A DNA stretch of 64,000 nt from Caulobacter endophyticus (GCF_029543245.1 NZ_JARQWV010000008.1:1-64000), one strand, 5' to 3'; positions 1-8,569 are shown, counted from the first letter of the stretch. Numbers and translations: made by a program. Notes: generated from the sequence alone by a model not told the origin.

Positions 1-643
1 TCGCATCCACGTCGCCGCTTCGGGCCGGATCCTTGCGCCCTCTCCCTGCGACGGGACAGCTGTGATTATGCGGCGGGTTTCAGCGCGTCTGATCCAGGCG
101 CGTGAGAAAGTTGCAAGCGGTTGAGTTCGTGGGACTCTTTTCGGGAAGCGCCGGGGATCGACGCTGCTCTATCCCCGCCCGGACCAACCTTCCAAGCCCA
201 ACCCCAACTCACGCCTTCCTCGCCCTCGTGGCGAGGATCCATCGTTCAGCCTGCTCAGACCTTTGCTGGACGACCCGGGTCTGAGCGGTCGCCGGCATGG
301 GCCCTCGCCACGAGGGCGAGGGAGGCGGTGAGTGGGGGGTGAGCGCCATGCGTTTCAGAAAAAACCTGGGTCCCCGCTTTCGCGGGGATTGTACGGGGGA
401 GTGTGGGCGGCGAGCGCAGCGAAAGCTGAAAACGCCCCTCCGGTCCTCTGGCCACCTTCCCTAGAAAGGAGGAGCGTATCTCTCGGCGTCTGACGCTTTA
501 TTGGTCTGACCGGGGTGCGGAAAATGTACCGACGCAGGTCGCGTGGCAGGGGGTAGTGATTTGCCGTTAAAGGGGAAGTCGTTGCGTTGTATAGATTTTT
601 AATGCCGAGATGACAGCGCTATTAGCGCAAAAGTTGCGAAAAT
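1..643. other. Non-coding stretch with repeats and an operator-like site
   Basis: I see no credible gene here. The small open frames lack ribosome binding sites and run through palindromic repeats. Besides the repeats at 218-321 and 372-387, an operator-like ATTGGTCTGACCGGG lies at 500-514. It matches 13 of 15 bases of the perfect palindrome in front of the GntR gene at 8445. The stretch 540-660 is clearly richer in A+T than its surroundings, as expected for a promoter region. Confidence 0.5.
218..321. repeat. Inverted pair of palindromic repeats (REP-like, type 2)
   Basis: Two arms, CCTCGCCCTCGTGGCGAGG at 218-236 and its near-exact inverse at 303-321, flank a spacer of about 66 bases. Each arm can also fold on itself around the CGTGG/CCACG centre. 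The organisation resembles a paired REP/BIME element in non-coding DNA. A single copy of the other, more common repeat (CCCCGCTTTCGCGGGG) follows at 372-387. Confidence 0.6.
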
Positions 644-686
644 TGGTCAGGCCGATATTGCGCAGGCAGGGGCTTTTCGCTAGAAG
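644..686 (+). promoter_or_regulatory. Putative regulated promoter for a small RNA
   Basis: TTGCGCA (658-664) and GCTAGAAG (679-686) are separated by 14 bases. This fits the Caulobacter housekeeping pattern (TTGAC-like -35, 10-14 base spacer, GCTANAWC -10). Immediately upstream and overlapping is TGGTCAGGCCGATATTGCG (644-662). It matches 17 of 19 bases of the stretch at 4203-4221 in front of the TonB receptor gene. A shared regulator, perhaps the GntR protein encoded at 7685-8428, is inferred. Confidence 0.4.
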
Positions 687-691
687 GAGAG

Positions 692-771
692 GGTGTTCGG
701 CGTCTGCGAGCCGACCACAATCTTCATAGTTCCCCCTCCGGCCGACCACGACGACGGGTCGGCCTTTTTTT
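692..771 (+). ncRNA. Candidate small RNA ending in an intrinsic terminator
   Basis: No open frame in this interval looks real. It nevertheless runs from just after a plausible -10 element (679-686) to a textbook terminator at 740-771, predicting a transcript of about 80 nt. A GTG-initiated frame at 693 has an AAGGAGA in front but would read straight through the terminator stem, so a peptide is unlikely. I do not recognise a known RNA family. This is a hypothesis from promoter plus terminator only. Confidence 0.35.
740..771 (+). terminator. Rho-independent terminator
   Basis: GGCCGACC (740-747) pairs perfectly with GGTCGGCC (757-764) across a 9-base loop and is followed by seven T residues (765-771). 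It points rightward, although no gene is visible to its left, which supports a non-coding transcript upstream. Confidence 0.8.
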
Positions 772-888
772 GTGCGCTGGCGGCTTCCATCGCTGGTCCA
801 TCGACGGATAGTTTCGGGGCGCGCGCTGGCGCGCGCCTAGGCTTGGCCGAGGCTGCACCTCACTGTCGCCGAGTAGCTGGAAGCCACG

Positions 889-1362
889 ATGATCTTCGCC
901 CTGATCGCAAGTTCCCTGGCGAGCAAAACCCCTGCGATTGAGGTACAAGCCATCGAGATGCAGGCCAAGGCGCGTGCGGCGCTGCAAGCGGTCGGCAAGG
1001 GCGACCCGGCCGGTCCGGCCCGGTTTCAGCTCGATTGTGAAGAGCCTTCCTGCGTTTCGCTGCTTCGGTCCTTGACGGCGCGTGCGCCGTCGTCGCTTTC
1101 CGCAGAGGCCAACTGCGAACTATCGCGGACGGTGTTGCGTCCCGGAGAAAGCTGCGTTCGCCTCTCCTTGCCCGCGAAGCGAACGGCTTGGTCGGGAACG
1201 CTCTGGCGGGTCACGGTCGTTGGAGAGGCGCGGCCGGTGTGCGGCGGCTGGCGCTGGAACGTGCGCTACGTCGCGGTGGATCGACACGCCTGGGTCGCCG
1301 ATCCGCTGCCGAAGGACGTGGAGGTCCCGCCCCCCGCGAAGATTGCACCACCAAGCCGGTAG
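889..1362 (+). CDS. Hypothetical protein, possibly exported
   Basis: A 157-residue protein that I do not recognise. It starts at an ATG preceded by a weak AGCTGGAAG. Its first residues (MIFALIASSLAS) could be a very short hydrophobic export signal but are not convincing. The rest is a mixed sequence with five cysteines (in LDC, PSC, ANC, ESC, PVC) and a proline-rich tail, as often seen in small periplasmic proteins stabilised by disulfides. It converges on the deacetylase gene, the two stop codons lying 3 bases apart. No function can be assigned. The main support is a clean frame filling the gap with Caulobacter-like codon use. Confidence 0.55.
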   Translation: MIFALIASSLASKTPAIEVQAIEMQAKARAALQAVGKGDPAGPARFQLDCEEPSCVSLLRSLTARAPSSLSAEANCELSRTVLRPGESCVRLSLPAKRTAWSGTLWRVTVVGEARPVCGGWRWNVRYVAVDRHAWVADPLPKDVEVPPPAKIAPPSR

Positions 1363-1365
1363 CCT

Positions 1366-2271
1366 TCAGCGGCAAAGCGTCTTGGGATCCACGCGCGCGG
1401 CGGTCGAAGCCGTCGCCGGCAGGGCGATGCCCCGGGCCTTGGCCGTGCGCTCCATGATCCCGCCGCCGCCAGGGATGGCCTCGGCTTGGGCGTAGGCGGG
1501 GTCTCTCTGGGCTTTCTCCAGCGTGACGTAGCGGGCGCCGGCCGCGTCGAGGCGGTCCATGACCTTAGGCAGCATGTGCGCCGACCAGCCGCCGATGTGG
1601 GTCAGCAGCACCTGCGGGATCATGCGGCCGTAGACCGCCTGCGAGACGGTGCGCATGTTCGCGAGCTCGTCGTCGGCGCCGCGCAGGTACTGGTCTTCCA
1701 TCGTCTTGATGGCGGCCTGATCGCCCTTGGCCAGGCAGCGGGCGTAGGCGTCGCTATAGCTCCAGTCGCTGAACGAGATGGTGACGTGGGCGACCTTGTA
1801 GCCGTGGGCGGCGAGGTAGGCGGCCGCGCCCTGGTGGCGTTCGGGGCGCGTGCCGGCCGTCAGGTTGGGAAACCTCAGATACCGCCAGTCCTGGCCCTTC
1901 ATCCGCTGGGCCACCGCCGGCTCGCCGGCCTCGAGGTCGGCGATCCAGGCCTGCAGCGTTTCGGCCTTCTCGAGGTTGAGGTGGCTGGCGGTGTGGTTGC
2001 CGAGCGGATGGCCGGCGGCGCGCCAGGCGTCGAGCACGGCGTTGCTCTCCACGTCGGTCGCATTGGCCGAATTGACGAAGCCGAAGGCCTCCTTCACGCC
2101 GTGGGCCTTGAAGGTCTCGATGTGCGAGCGGGCGATCGACAGGCGGGTCATGCCCGGCGGCAGGGCGCCGTGTACGGGCAGGTCGTCGACCGTGACGGAG
2201 ACGTCGAAGCTCTGGGCTAAGCCTGCGCCGGGTGCCAGCAAGGCCAGGAAGAGGAGGGCGGCGGTCCTCAC
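1366..2271 (-). CDS. Polysaccharide deacetylase family protein
   Basis: A 301-residue secreted protein with a clear signal peptide (MRTAALLFLALLAPGAGLAQ). The mature part begins with FDVSVTVDDLP, matching the TxDD metal and catalytic-base motif of NodB-type carbohydrate esterase family 4 proteins. LGNHTASHLNLE near residue 97 gives the HxxxH metal-binding pair. Such enzymes remove acetyl groups from N-acetylated sugars or acetylxylan with a divalent metal. The start overlaps the stop of the GH2 gene by 4 bases, so the two are translationally coupled. A joint role in deacetylating and cutting an imported or periplasmic oligosaccharide is inferred; the substrate is not known. Confidence 0.8.
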   Translation of the reverse strand: MRTAALLFLALLAPGAGLAQSFDVSVTVDDLPVHGALPPGMTRLSIARSHIETFKAHGVKEAFGFVNSANATDVESNAVLDAWRAAGHPLGNHTASHLNLEKAETLQAWIADLEAGEPAVAQRMKGQDWRYLRFPNLTAGTRPERHQGAAAYLAAHGYKVAHVTISFSDWSYSDAYARCLAKGDQAAIKTMEDQYLRGADDELANMRTVSQAVYGRMIPQVLLTHIGGWSAHMLPKVMDRLDAAGARYVTLEKAQRDPAYAQAEAIPGGGGIMERTAKARGIALPATASTAARVDPKTLCR

Positions 2272-4133
2272 GAGGTCTTGCCCACGTAGTAGCGGCGCAG
2301 GGTCTCGAAGGCGAGCTTGCGGTGGCCCTCGTTGCTGACCAGGCCCTTGCGGTTCCAGTAGTCCTGGTAGCGGGCGTGCCAGCGGCGCGGGGAGCGGAAG
2401 TCCTTCAGCACCCAGGGACTGACGCCGACGAAGCCGTCGCGGTCGAGCAGGGCCAGGGTCTCCTCGAACACCCAGGCCTGGTACTCCTCGGTCCAGCGGT
2501 TCTCTTTCGGGCCACGTTCGCCGTAGAGGGCGTCGGCGCCGAATTCGCTCATCATCATCGGCTTGTCGTGCGGGTTGGAGAAGCGGACGGTCTTGGCCTG
2601 GTCGGGCGTGCGCGGGCCATACCAGCCCTCGTACTGGTTGATGGCCACGACGTCGAGGTCGGGCGCCAGAGGGTCGTCGACCACGAACTGGTTCTGGCCG
2701 GCCTTGGCGCCGCCGACGTCGATGTTCTTGTTGAGGGCGGCGGTCAGCAGGCGGGTCGGGTCGAGGCGGCGGATGTCGGCGACCACGTGGCGCAGGAAGG
2801 TCGTGCGGGCCTGGTGAGTGGGCGTCTCGTTGGCCACCGACCAGAAGGCGACGCTGGCGCGGTTGCGGTCGCGCACCACCATCTCGGCGGCCATGGCGCG
2901 GGCCAGGGCCAGGGTCCTGGGGCTCTCATAGGCCACGTCGTCCCAGTAGACGGGGATCTCCGACCAGACCAGCAGGCCCAACTCGTCGCACAGCCGCACG
3001 GTGCTTTCCGTATGCGGATAATGCGCCAGGCGGACCATGTCGCAGCCCAGGGCCTTGGCCTCTTCCAGCAGGGCGCGGGCCTCGGGCGGGGTCATGACGC
3101 GGCCGCCCTGGGCGCCCAGGGGCTCTTCGTGCAGGGCGATCCCGCGGATGAAGCGCGGCTTGCCGTTGACCAGGATTTGGCGGCCGCGGGCCTCCAGCGT
3201 GCGGAAGCCGATACGGTCGCGGCGCACGTCCTCGCCGGCCTTGAAGGTCACGTCGTAGAGCGTGGGGCTTTCTGGCGACCACAGCTTCAGGCCGCGCGGC
3301 GGCTTGGCGGACAGGCGGGCGCGGCCGTCGGGGCCGGTCTTGCCGGTCAGGGTCAGGTTCAGGCCGGCGATGGCGACCGAGACCTCCAGGCCGGCCGCGG
3401 CCGGACCGTCGGCGCGCAGGTCGGCGACGATCTGGCCGCCCTCCAGCCGCAGGAAGGCGTCGCGCAGGAAGGTCCTGGGCGTCTCGACCAACCAGACCGA
3501 GCGGGTGATGCCGCCGTAGTTCTTCCAGTCGAAGTCGAGGGAGGGCAGGGTCTCGGGGCCCACCCGGTCGTCGACCCGCAGCACCACGACGTTCTCACCG
3601 GGCTTCAGCTTGCCGGTGACCTCGAAGACGAAGGGCGTGAAGCCGCCCTCGTGACGGCCGATCTCCTGGCCGTTCAGCCAGACGACGGCGTCGTAGTTCA
3701 CCGCCTCGAAGCTGAGGAAGCGGCGGCCGCCCGCATCGGCCGGGGCCTGGAAGCGGCGATGGAAGTAGATCGGGCCGTCGTACCACTCCAGCGACGGATC
3801 GCGGGTGTTCCAGTCGCCGGGGATCTCCATGCGCGGCGAGATGCTCCAGTCGTACTCGACGACGGGGCCGCCCGGCTTCTGCGGCTCGTCCAGCCAGAAG
3901 GCCCGGCGGGCGTTCGGCTTGCGGAAGGCGGAGTCGTTCTGGTCGAGGATGTAGGCCCACAGGCCGTCGAGCGTGGTGCGCGGGCGGTCATGCTGCGCGA
4001 ACAGCAGCAGCGGCTCGTCACCGGCGACGAGGGGCGGGGAGGCGGCCTTTTCCTGTGCATGAGCCTGCACGGCAAGCGCGGCGCTGGCGGTCAGGGCGGC
4101 TCCGGCGAGCAGCTGGCGACGGCTGGGCGTCAT
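2268..4133 (-). CDS. Glycoside hydrolase family 2 (beta-glucuronidase/beta-galactosidase-like)
   Basis: A 621-residue enzyme with a twin-arginine-type signal (SRRQLLAGAALTASAALAVQAHA), so it is probably exported folded to the periplasm. GH2 order is visible: sugar-binding jelly roll (about 50-220, GPIYFHRRF, WLNGQEIGRHEGGFTPF), an immunoglobulin-like domain, then a TIM barrel from about 320. WSVANETPT carries the expected acid/base Glu and MMSEFGADA the nucleophile Glu. Its neighbours (TonB receptor, mannonate dehydratase) make a uronic-acid-releasing beta-glucuronidase the best guess, but beta-galactosidase cannot be excluded. It is first in a two-gene minus-strand operon and divergent from the receptor gene across the operator region 4178-4236. 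Confidence 0.85.
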   Translation of the reverse strand: MTPSRRQLLAGAALTASAALAVQAHAQEKAASPPLVAGDEPLLLFAQHDRPRTTLDGLWAYILDQNDSAFRKPNARRAFWLDEPQKPGGPVVEYDWSISPRMEIPGDWNTRDPSLEWYDGPIYFHRRFQAPADAGGRRFLSFEAVNYDAVVWLNGQEIGRHEGGFTPFVFEVTGKLKPGENVVVLRVDDRVGPETLPSLDFDWKNYGGITRSVWLVETPRTFLRDAFLRLEGGQIVADLRADGPAAAGLEVSVAIAGLNLTLTGKTGPDGRARLSAKPPRGLKLWSPESPTLYDVTFKAGEDVRRDRIGFRTLEARGRQILVNGKPRFIRGIALHEEPLGAQGGRVMTPPEARALLEEAKALGCDMVRLAHYPHTESTVRLCDELGLLVWSEIPVYWDDVAYESPRTLALARAMAAEMVVRDRNRASVAFWSVANETPTHQARTTFLRHVVADIRRLDPTRLLTAALNKNIDVGGAKAGQNQFVVDDPLAPDLDVVAINQYEGWYGPRTPDQAKTVRFSNPHDKPMMMSEFGADALYGERGPKENRWTEEYQAWVFEETLALLDRDGFVGVSPWVLKDFRSPRRWHARYQDYWNRKGLVSNEGHRKLAFETLRRYYVGKTS

Positions 4134-4177
4134 GGGCGGCGTTCTCCCTAAATCGTACTTGGCTCCTTCCTAGAGGG

Positions 4178-4236
4178 TTTGGTCTAGTTTGGCCAGGGCG
4201 CATGGTCAGGCCGCTATTGCAATCGGTCTGACCAAT
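4178..4236. promoter_or_regulatory. Divergent control region with GntR-type operator
   Basis: ATCGGTCTGACCAAT at 4222-4236 matches 14 of 15 bases of the perfect palindrome ATTGGTCTGACCAAT at 8445-8459. A second related block, TGGTCAGGCCGCTATTGCA (4203-4221), adjoins it, and a weaker TTTGGTCTAGTTTGGCCAG lies at 4178-4196. The interval separates the divergent GH2 and TonB receptor genes. I infer binding by the GntR regulator encoded at 7685-8428 and repression of both directions. Confidence 0.6.
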
Positions 4237-4290
4237 CTCTATGTGCACTCCCATCGGGTCGAAGAACCCTTCAGAATATGGGAGTCAGGT

Positions 4291-6528
4291 ATGCGGCGGT
4301 TTTTCAACACGACGGCGCTCGGCGGGATCTCGGCGGGGGTCGCCCTGGCCGCCTTCGCTGGCCTCGCCCATGCCCAGGAAACGGTCGACGACGCGATCGT
4401 CGGCGAGATCGTCGTCACCGCCCAGAAGCGCTCGCAGAACGTCCAGGACGTGCCGATGGCCGTGCAGGTGATCGGCGGCGACCAGCTGGAAGCCGCCGCC
4501 GTGCGTGAGTTCACCGACCTGACCAAGGTGGCGCCGTCGCTGATCGTGCGCCCGGCCGACAACCCCGTGAACGCCTCGGTGTCGATCCGCGGCGTGGGCA
4601 CCTTCGCCTTCGGGGTGGGGGTCGAGCCCAGCGTCGCCGTCGTGGTCGACGACGTGCCGATCGCCTTCCAGGCCCGCGCCTTCGCCGACCTGGCCGACGT
4701 CGAGCGGATCGAGGTGCTTCGCGGCCCGCAGAGCACGCTGTACGGCAAGTCGGCCTCGGCCGGCCTGATCAATATCGTCACCCCCGGCCCGACCCGCGAG
4801 CTGACCGGCAAGGTCAGCGCTCTGGCCACCACCGACGACGAGGTCGGCCTGGGCGCCATGATCTCGGGCCCGATCACCGACACCCTGCGGTTCCGTTCCT
4901 CGAACAGCTACACCAGCTTCGAGGGCAATATCGACAACCTCTACAACGGCGAGAAGGTCAACGGCCGCGAGACCTTCGCCACCCGCAACAAGCTGGTCTG
5001 GGACCCGACCGACAAGTTCAGCGCCATCCTGGCCGTCGACTACCTGAAGGGCGACACCACGGCGGGCCGGCCGTTCATCGCCCTGTCGCCGAACGCCCGC
5101 CTGCGCGGCAACGCCGCCTGGACGCCGGCCGTGTTCGCGCCCGGCGTGACCGTAGGCGCCAACAACAGCTCGGTGGTCAACAACGTCACCACCGGCTCGG
5201 ACTACGAGGACTTCGCCCAGTCGCTGAAGATGACCTACGACCTGGGTTTTGCGACCTTGATTTCGGTCACTGCCAACGACCGCTACAAGATGCTGGACGC
5301 CTTCGACCAGGACGAGACGGCGCTGAGCGTCAACAACTACGCCAAGGGCCTGTTCTCGGCCGACCAGTTCAGCCAGGAGATCCGGCTGGTCTCGGACGGT
5401 TCGCAGCGCCTGCGCTACACCCTGGGCGCCTTCCACGCCGACGTGAACTATCGCCGCTACTTCTTCCGTGGCCCGGCCTTCTCGCAGGCCAACTGGGACG
5501 CGACCTCGGGCTCGAACGAGAACTCGGTGTTCGGCCAGCTGGAATATGACGTGATCGAGGGCACGACCCTGATCGGCGGCCTGCGCCTGGGCCGCGAGAA
5601 GATCGGCTACACCTTCCGCGACCTGCGCGGCGGGCCGGCGGCGGCCTGGGCCGACGGCGCCAGCGACGACTACGCCACCTATCGTGTGGGCGTGCAGCAC
5701 AAGCTGGCCGACGACGTGATGGTGTTCGCCACCTACGCCACCGGCCACAAGGGCCAGAGCTACGACCTGACCACCGGCTTCAACCAAGCCCGCGCCGACC
5801 TTGGCCCCGTGCGCCCGGAAAGCTCGGAAGACATCCAGGTGGGCGTGCGCTCGCGGTTCCTGGATCGCCGCGTGACCCTGAACGCCACGCTGTTCAACAC
5901 CGAGTACGAGGACTTCCAGGCCCAGGGCGCCGAACTGCTGCCGGACGGCACCCAGAACTTCCGCCTGACCAATGTGGGCGCGATCCGCACCCGCGGCGTC
6001 GAGCTGGAAAGCACGGCCCGCCTGGTCGACGGCCTGACCCTGTCGGGCTCGGTGGCCTATCTGGACGCCGAGATCACCCAGTTCGCCGGCGCCCAGTGCT
6101 GGCCCGGCCAGACGGCCGCCCAGGGCTGCACCGGCTCGCCCGCCCGCCAGAACCTGGCCGGCGAGCGTCCGCCCCAGGCTCCGAAGTGGAAGCTGAGCGC
6201 CGGCGCCGAGTACGTGCGTCCGCTGGCCGGCGACCTGGAAGGCGTGGCCAATGTGGCGGCCAACTACCAGAGCAGTGTCAACTACTCGCTGAGCCAGGAT
6301 CCGCTGACCGTCCAGAAGGGCTACGCCGTGGTCAACCTGTCGGTGGGCGTGCGCGACAAGGCGCGCGGCTACCAGGTGACGGCCTTCGTCAACAACCTGT
6401 TCGACGAGGGCTACTACACCAACCTCGTCAACAACTACGGCGCCTACGGCAACCAGCTGGCGGTGCAGGCCTTCCTGCCGCGCGACTTCAAGCGCTACGG
6501 CGGCGTGCGGGCGTCGATGACGTTCTGA
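4291..6528 (+). CDS. TonB-dependent outer-membrane receptor
   Basis: A 745-residue receptor. The ATG at 4291 is chosen because GGAGTCAGG precedes it and it opens a proper signal peptide (MRRFFNTTALGGISAGVALAAFAGLAHAQ); the upstream in-frame extension covers the operator. A TonB-box-like GEIVVTAQKR follows the cleavage site, then the plug (VPMAVQVIGGDQL, VEPSVAVVVDDVP, ADVERIEVLRGPQSTLYGKSASAGLINIVT) and a 22-stranded-type barrel ending in F (RYGGVRASMTF). The family imports large or scarce substrates with TonB energy. Position beside GH2, GntR and mannonate dehydratase genes, and the shared operator, suggest uptake of a glucuronate-containing oligosaccharide; this is inference. Confidence 0.9.
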   Translation: MRRFFNTTALGGISAGVALAAFAGLAHAQETVDDAIVGEIVVTAQKRSQNVQDVPMAVQVIGGDQLEAAAVREFTDLTKVAPSLIVRPADNPVNASVSIRGVGTFAFGVGVEPSVAVVVDDVPIAFQARAFADLADVERIEVLRGPQSTLYGKSASAGLINIVTPGPTRELTGKVSALATTDDEVGLGAMISGPITDTLRFRSSNSYTSFEGNIDNLYNGEKVNGRETFATRNKLVWDPTDKFSAILAVDYLKGDTTAGRPFIALSPNARLRGNAAWTPAVFAPGVTVGANNSSVVNNVTTGSDYEDFAQSLKMTYDLGFATLISVTANDRYKMLDAFDQDETALSVNNYAKGLFSADQFSQEIRLVSDGSQRLRYTLGAFHADVNYRRYFFRGPAFSQANWDATSGSNENSVFGQLEYDVIEGTTLIGGLRLGREKIGYTFRDLRGGPAAAWADGASDDYATYRVGVQHKLADDVMVFATYATGHKGQSYDLTTGFNQARADLGPVRPESSEDIQVGVRSRFLDRRVTLNATLFNTEYEDFQAQGAELLPDGTQNFRLTNVGAIRTRGVELESTARLVDGLTLSGSVAYLDAEITQFAGAQCWPGQTAAQGCTGSPARQNLAGERPPQAPKWKLSAGAEYVRPLAGDLEGVANVAANYQSSVNYSLSQDPLTVQKGYAVVNLSVGVRDKARGYQVTAFVNNLFDEGYYTNLVNNYGAYGNQLAVQAFLPRDFKRYGGVRASMTF

Positions 6529-6539
6529 TCGAGCAGGGG

Positions 6540-6566
6540 CGCGCGGGGGTGTTGGGCCCCCGCGCG
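6540..6566. terminator. GC-rich hairpin between convergent genes
   Basis: CGCGCGGGGG (6540-6549) pairs perfectly with CCCCCGCGCG (6557-6566) over a 7-base loop, between the stop of the receptor gene and the stop of the converging gene at 6572. There is no long T tract, so its strength as a terminator is uncertain. Confidence 0.5.
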
Positions 6567-6571
6567 TCGCT

Positions 6572-7612
6572 CTATTTCTCGACGGTGAAGGCGCTCACCG
6601 TCCACGACTTGAGCGCCCATTCGCGCAGGCCCGTGTCCCAGATCCAGGTCTGCTCGCTGGACGCCGACTCCCGGACCTGCGGCTCGGACAACGAGGCCTT
6701 GTGGAGCCGCCCGGTCACCTTGACCGTCCGGCCGTCCAGGCCCTCGATCCGGTCGGGATAGAGCGACAGCCGCGCCGACGCGCTTTGGGCGGCGAGGAAC
6801 TTGCCGACGTTGTTGCGCCCGTAGATGTCGTCCTTGGCGACCTGTCCGTTCCAGTTCAGTTCGGCCTTGGCGTTGGTGCCGATCCAGCTGCTCCAGGCCC
6901 TGGCCGGTTCGAGGTCGCGGCGCAACTCCAGCCAGCCGCCGGTCTGGCTGGTGAAGCCGGCGGCGGCGAGGGTGTCGCCGTGCAGCAGCGTGCAGGCCGC
7001 CAGGCGTTCGATGTCGTTGCGGTACTTGGTTTCCGACAGGGCCTCGCAGGCCGGGAACTGCTGGATGGCGAGCGTCGCCAGCTCGAAGGTGAACTGCGTC
7101 GTCAGGCCCGGGCCGCAGGCGTTTTCCGTTCGGGTCCTGACCGTGTCGGGGCCGCCTTCGCGGGTTGGCGCATTGACGATCTCGATCGACGAGACCCAGG
7201 CGTGAAGGCAGAAGTTCGGCACGTCGTTGGCCGGCTTGACGGGCGGAAGCGGCGTCAGGGCGCGATCGGCGAACTGCGCGTCGCTCTTCACCTTGTTCCA
7301 GGCCGTCAGCGAGGCGAGGGCTTCGAGCTTGCGGCCCTGGGCGTAGACCACGGCCTTTGGCGGCTGGCCCGGCCGCCGTTCGAAGGCGATGGTCGGGCGC
7401 TCGCGGCCGTAGCCGTCGACGAAGAAGGCGCGATAGGCCTCGACGCCGGCCTTGGCTTCCGCGTCGGCCGAGGCCATGCCCAGCCTGGCGACGATGCGAG
7501 CCCGGTCCTCCGGCGCGCAGCGGTCGGCGTGGTTGTCGTCCCGGCAGTTCTCGGGCGGAAGAGCCGGGCTGGCCTGCAGGAGCGCGGCGGCGAAGAACAC
7601 TGAGCTGAACAT
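6572..7612 (-). CDS. Hypothetical secreted protein
   Basis: A 346-residue protein with a short signal peptide (MFSSVFFAAALLQASPALP). The mature protein has several cysteines (PENCRDDNHADRCAPED, NFCLHAW, NACGPG, FPACEA, AACTLL) that could form disulfides in the periplasm, and ends ALKSWTVSAFTVEK. I recognise no catalytic motif or named family. It lies between the convergent receptor gene and the GntR gene on the same strand as the latter, so it may be read from the GntR promoter and belong to the sugar locus. No function is proposed. Confidence 0.6.
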   Translation of the reverse strand: MFSSVFFAAALLQASPALPPENCRDDNHADRCAPEDRARIVARLGMASADAEAKAGVEAYRAFFVDGYGRERPTIAFERRPGQPPKAVVYAQGRKLEALASLTAWNKVKSDAQFADRALTPLPPVKPANDVPNFCLHAWVSSIEIVNAPTREGGPDTVRTRTENACGPGLTTQFTFELATLAIQQFPACEALSETKYRNDIERLAACTLLHGDTLAAAGFTSQTGGWLELRRDLEPARAWSSWIGTNAKAELNWNGQVAKDDIYGRNNVGKFLAAQSASARLSLYPDRIEGLDGRTVKVTGRLHKASLSEPQVRESASSEQTWIWDTGLREWALKSWTVSAFTVEK

Positions 7613-7684
7613 GACACCCCACTTACATCTGGGGTTGATTGTTCAGCTTCCTGCGACCGCCGTAAATAGGCTTGCTTCGCTTCC

Positions 7685-8428
7685 TTAAGTGTAGCGGTCG
7701 CGGGTGGCGGCGATGCGGGCGCGGGCCTCTTCCATCTCCTGCACCTCGGTGGCCGCCAGCAGCGAGTTCAGCACGCGGGTGAGGTGGCGTCGCATGGCGT
7801 CGCGGGCGTCCTCGGGCGAGCGTGCCCGCAGGGCCGAAACGATGGCCGCGTGCTCGTCGATGCGCGGGATGACGCCGGCGGCGTGGGCTTTCTCGCCCAT
7901 CAGCTTGGTCTGGGGGGAGCGCTCGCGGGCCTCCCACAGAAGCTCGACGGCGGCGATCATGGCGCTGTTCTGGGTGGAGGCGGCGATCAGCATGTGAAAG
8001 CGCTTGTCGGCGTCTTCCGAGCGGTCGACGTCGCGGGCGTTCTCGGCCTGCATCTCGGCCACCAGGCCGTCGAGCTGGTCGAGCTCTTCGTTGGTGATGC
8101 GCTTGGCGGCCATGGCGCAGGCCTCGGCCTCGATGGCGCGGCGGGCCTCCAGCAGCTCGAACGGGCCGATGTCGGTAGCGCCGGCCTGGCCCTCGTTAGG
8201 GGTCTGGGCCTTCACATAGACGCCCGAGCCCAGGCGCACCTCGACCATGCCGTCCAGTTCCAGGGCGATGATCGCCTCGCGGATCGTGGGGCGCGAGACC
8301 GAATAGGTCTGGGCGAGGTCGCGTTCGGACGGCAGGCGCTGGCCGACGGCGTAGCGACCCTCGGCGATCTGGCCGGCCAGATCCTTGGCGACGCGTTCGT
8401 ACAGACGGTTCTCGCCCTTCACGGACAT
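7685..8428 (-). CDS. GntR-family regulator, FadR/UxuR subgroup
   Basis: A 247-residue regulator when started at the ATG at 8428 (MSVKGENRLYERVAKDL). A longer in-frame start at 8467 would place the coding region over the operator palindrome and is less likely. The N-terminal winged helix is clear (GQRLPSERDLAQTYSVSRPTIREAIIALELDGMV), followed by an all-helical FCD effector domain (FELLEARRAIEAEACAMAAKR, FHMLIAASTQNSAMIAAVELLW, EHAAIVSALRARSPEDARDAMRRHL) with conserved metal-binding His residues. Relatives include UxuR and ExuR, which respond to uronates. The perfect palindrome ATTGGTCTGACCAAT lies 17 bases before the start, implying autoregulation and control of the divergent mannonate dehydratase gene. 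The effector is probably a uronate intermediate (inference). Confidence 0.88.
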   Translation of the reverse strand: MSVKGENRLYERVAKDLAGQIAEGRYAVGQRLPSERDLAQTYSVSRPTIREAIIALELDGMVEVRLGSGVYVKAQTPNEGQAGATDIGPFELLEARRAIEAEACAMAAKRITNEELDQLDGLVAEMQAENARDVDRSEDADKRFHMLIAASTQNSAMIAAVELLWEARERSPQTKLMGEKAHAAGVIPRIDEHAAIVSALRARSPEDARDAMRRHLTRVLNSLLAATEVQEMEEARARIAATRDRYT

Positions 8429-8444
8429 GCGGGGACTTCCTAAA

Positions 8445-8459
8445 ATTGGTCTGACCAAT
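8445..8459. promoter_or_regulatory. GntR operator palindrome
   Basis: ATTGGTCTGACCAAT is a perfect 15-base palindrome (central T) between the divergent GntR and mannonate dehydratase genes. Near copies occur at 4222-4236 and 500-514. This pattern of perfect site at the regulator and near-perfect sites at target promoters is typical of an autoregulated GntR repressor. Confidence 0.75.
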
Positions 8460-8569
8460 ATGGACAAGCCAGTTGTCGATAGTTATGGGTCTTCCAACTG
8501 GAAGACCACGGGAATCTCGACGTGCATACTAGCCAAACCGAGGCGTTCAAAGCAGCCGGCCTGCCGCCG

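Noticed and set aside
693..941. An 82-codon plus-strand frame from a GTG
   Set aside because: It would read through a strong terminator hairpin and T tract and has no protein-like features.
1486..2338. Long plus-strand open frames antisense to the deacetylase gene
   Set aside because: They mirror the minus-strand gene, with valine/glycine/alanine-rich composition typical of antisense reading in GC-rich DNA, and have no domain.
2232..4151. A 639-codon plus-strand frame antisense to the GH2 gene
   Set aside because: Composition is that of antisense reading; the minus-strand frame has complete GH2 motifs and a signal peptide.
4285..5787. A 500-codon minus-strand frame across the TonB receptor
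   Set aside because: Antisense artefact: no family motifs, while the plus frame shows plug and barrel motifs.
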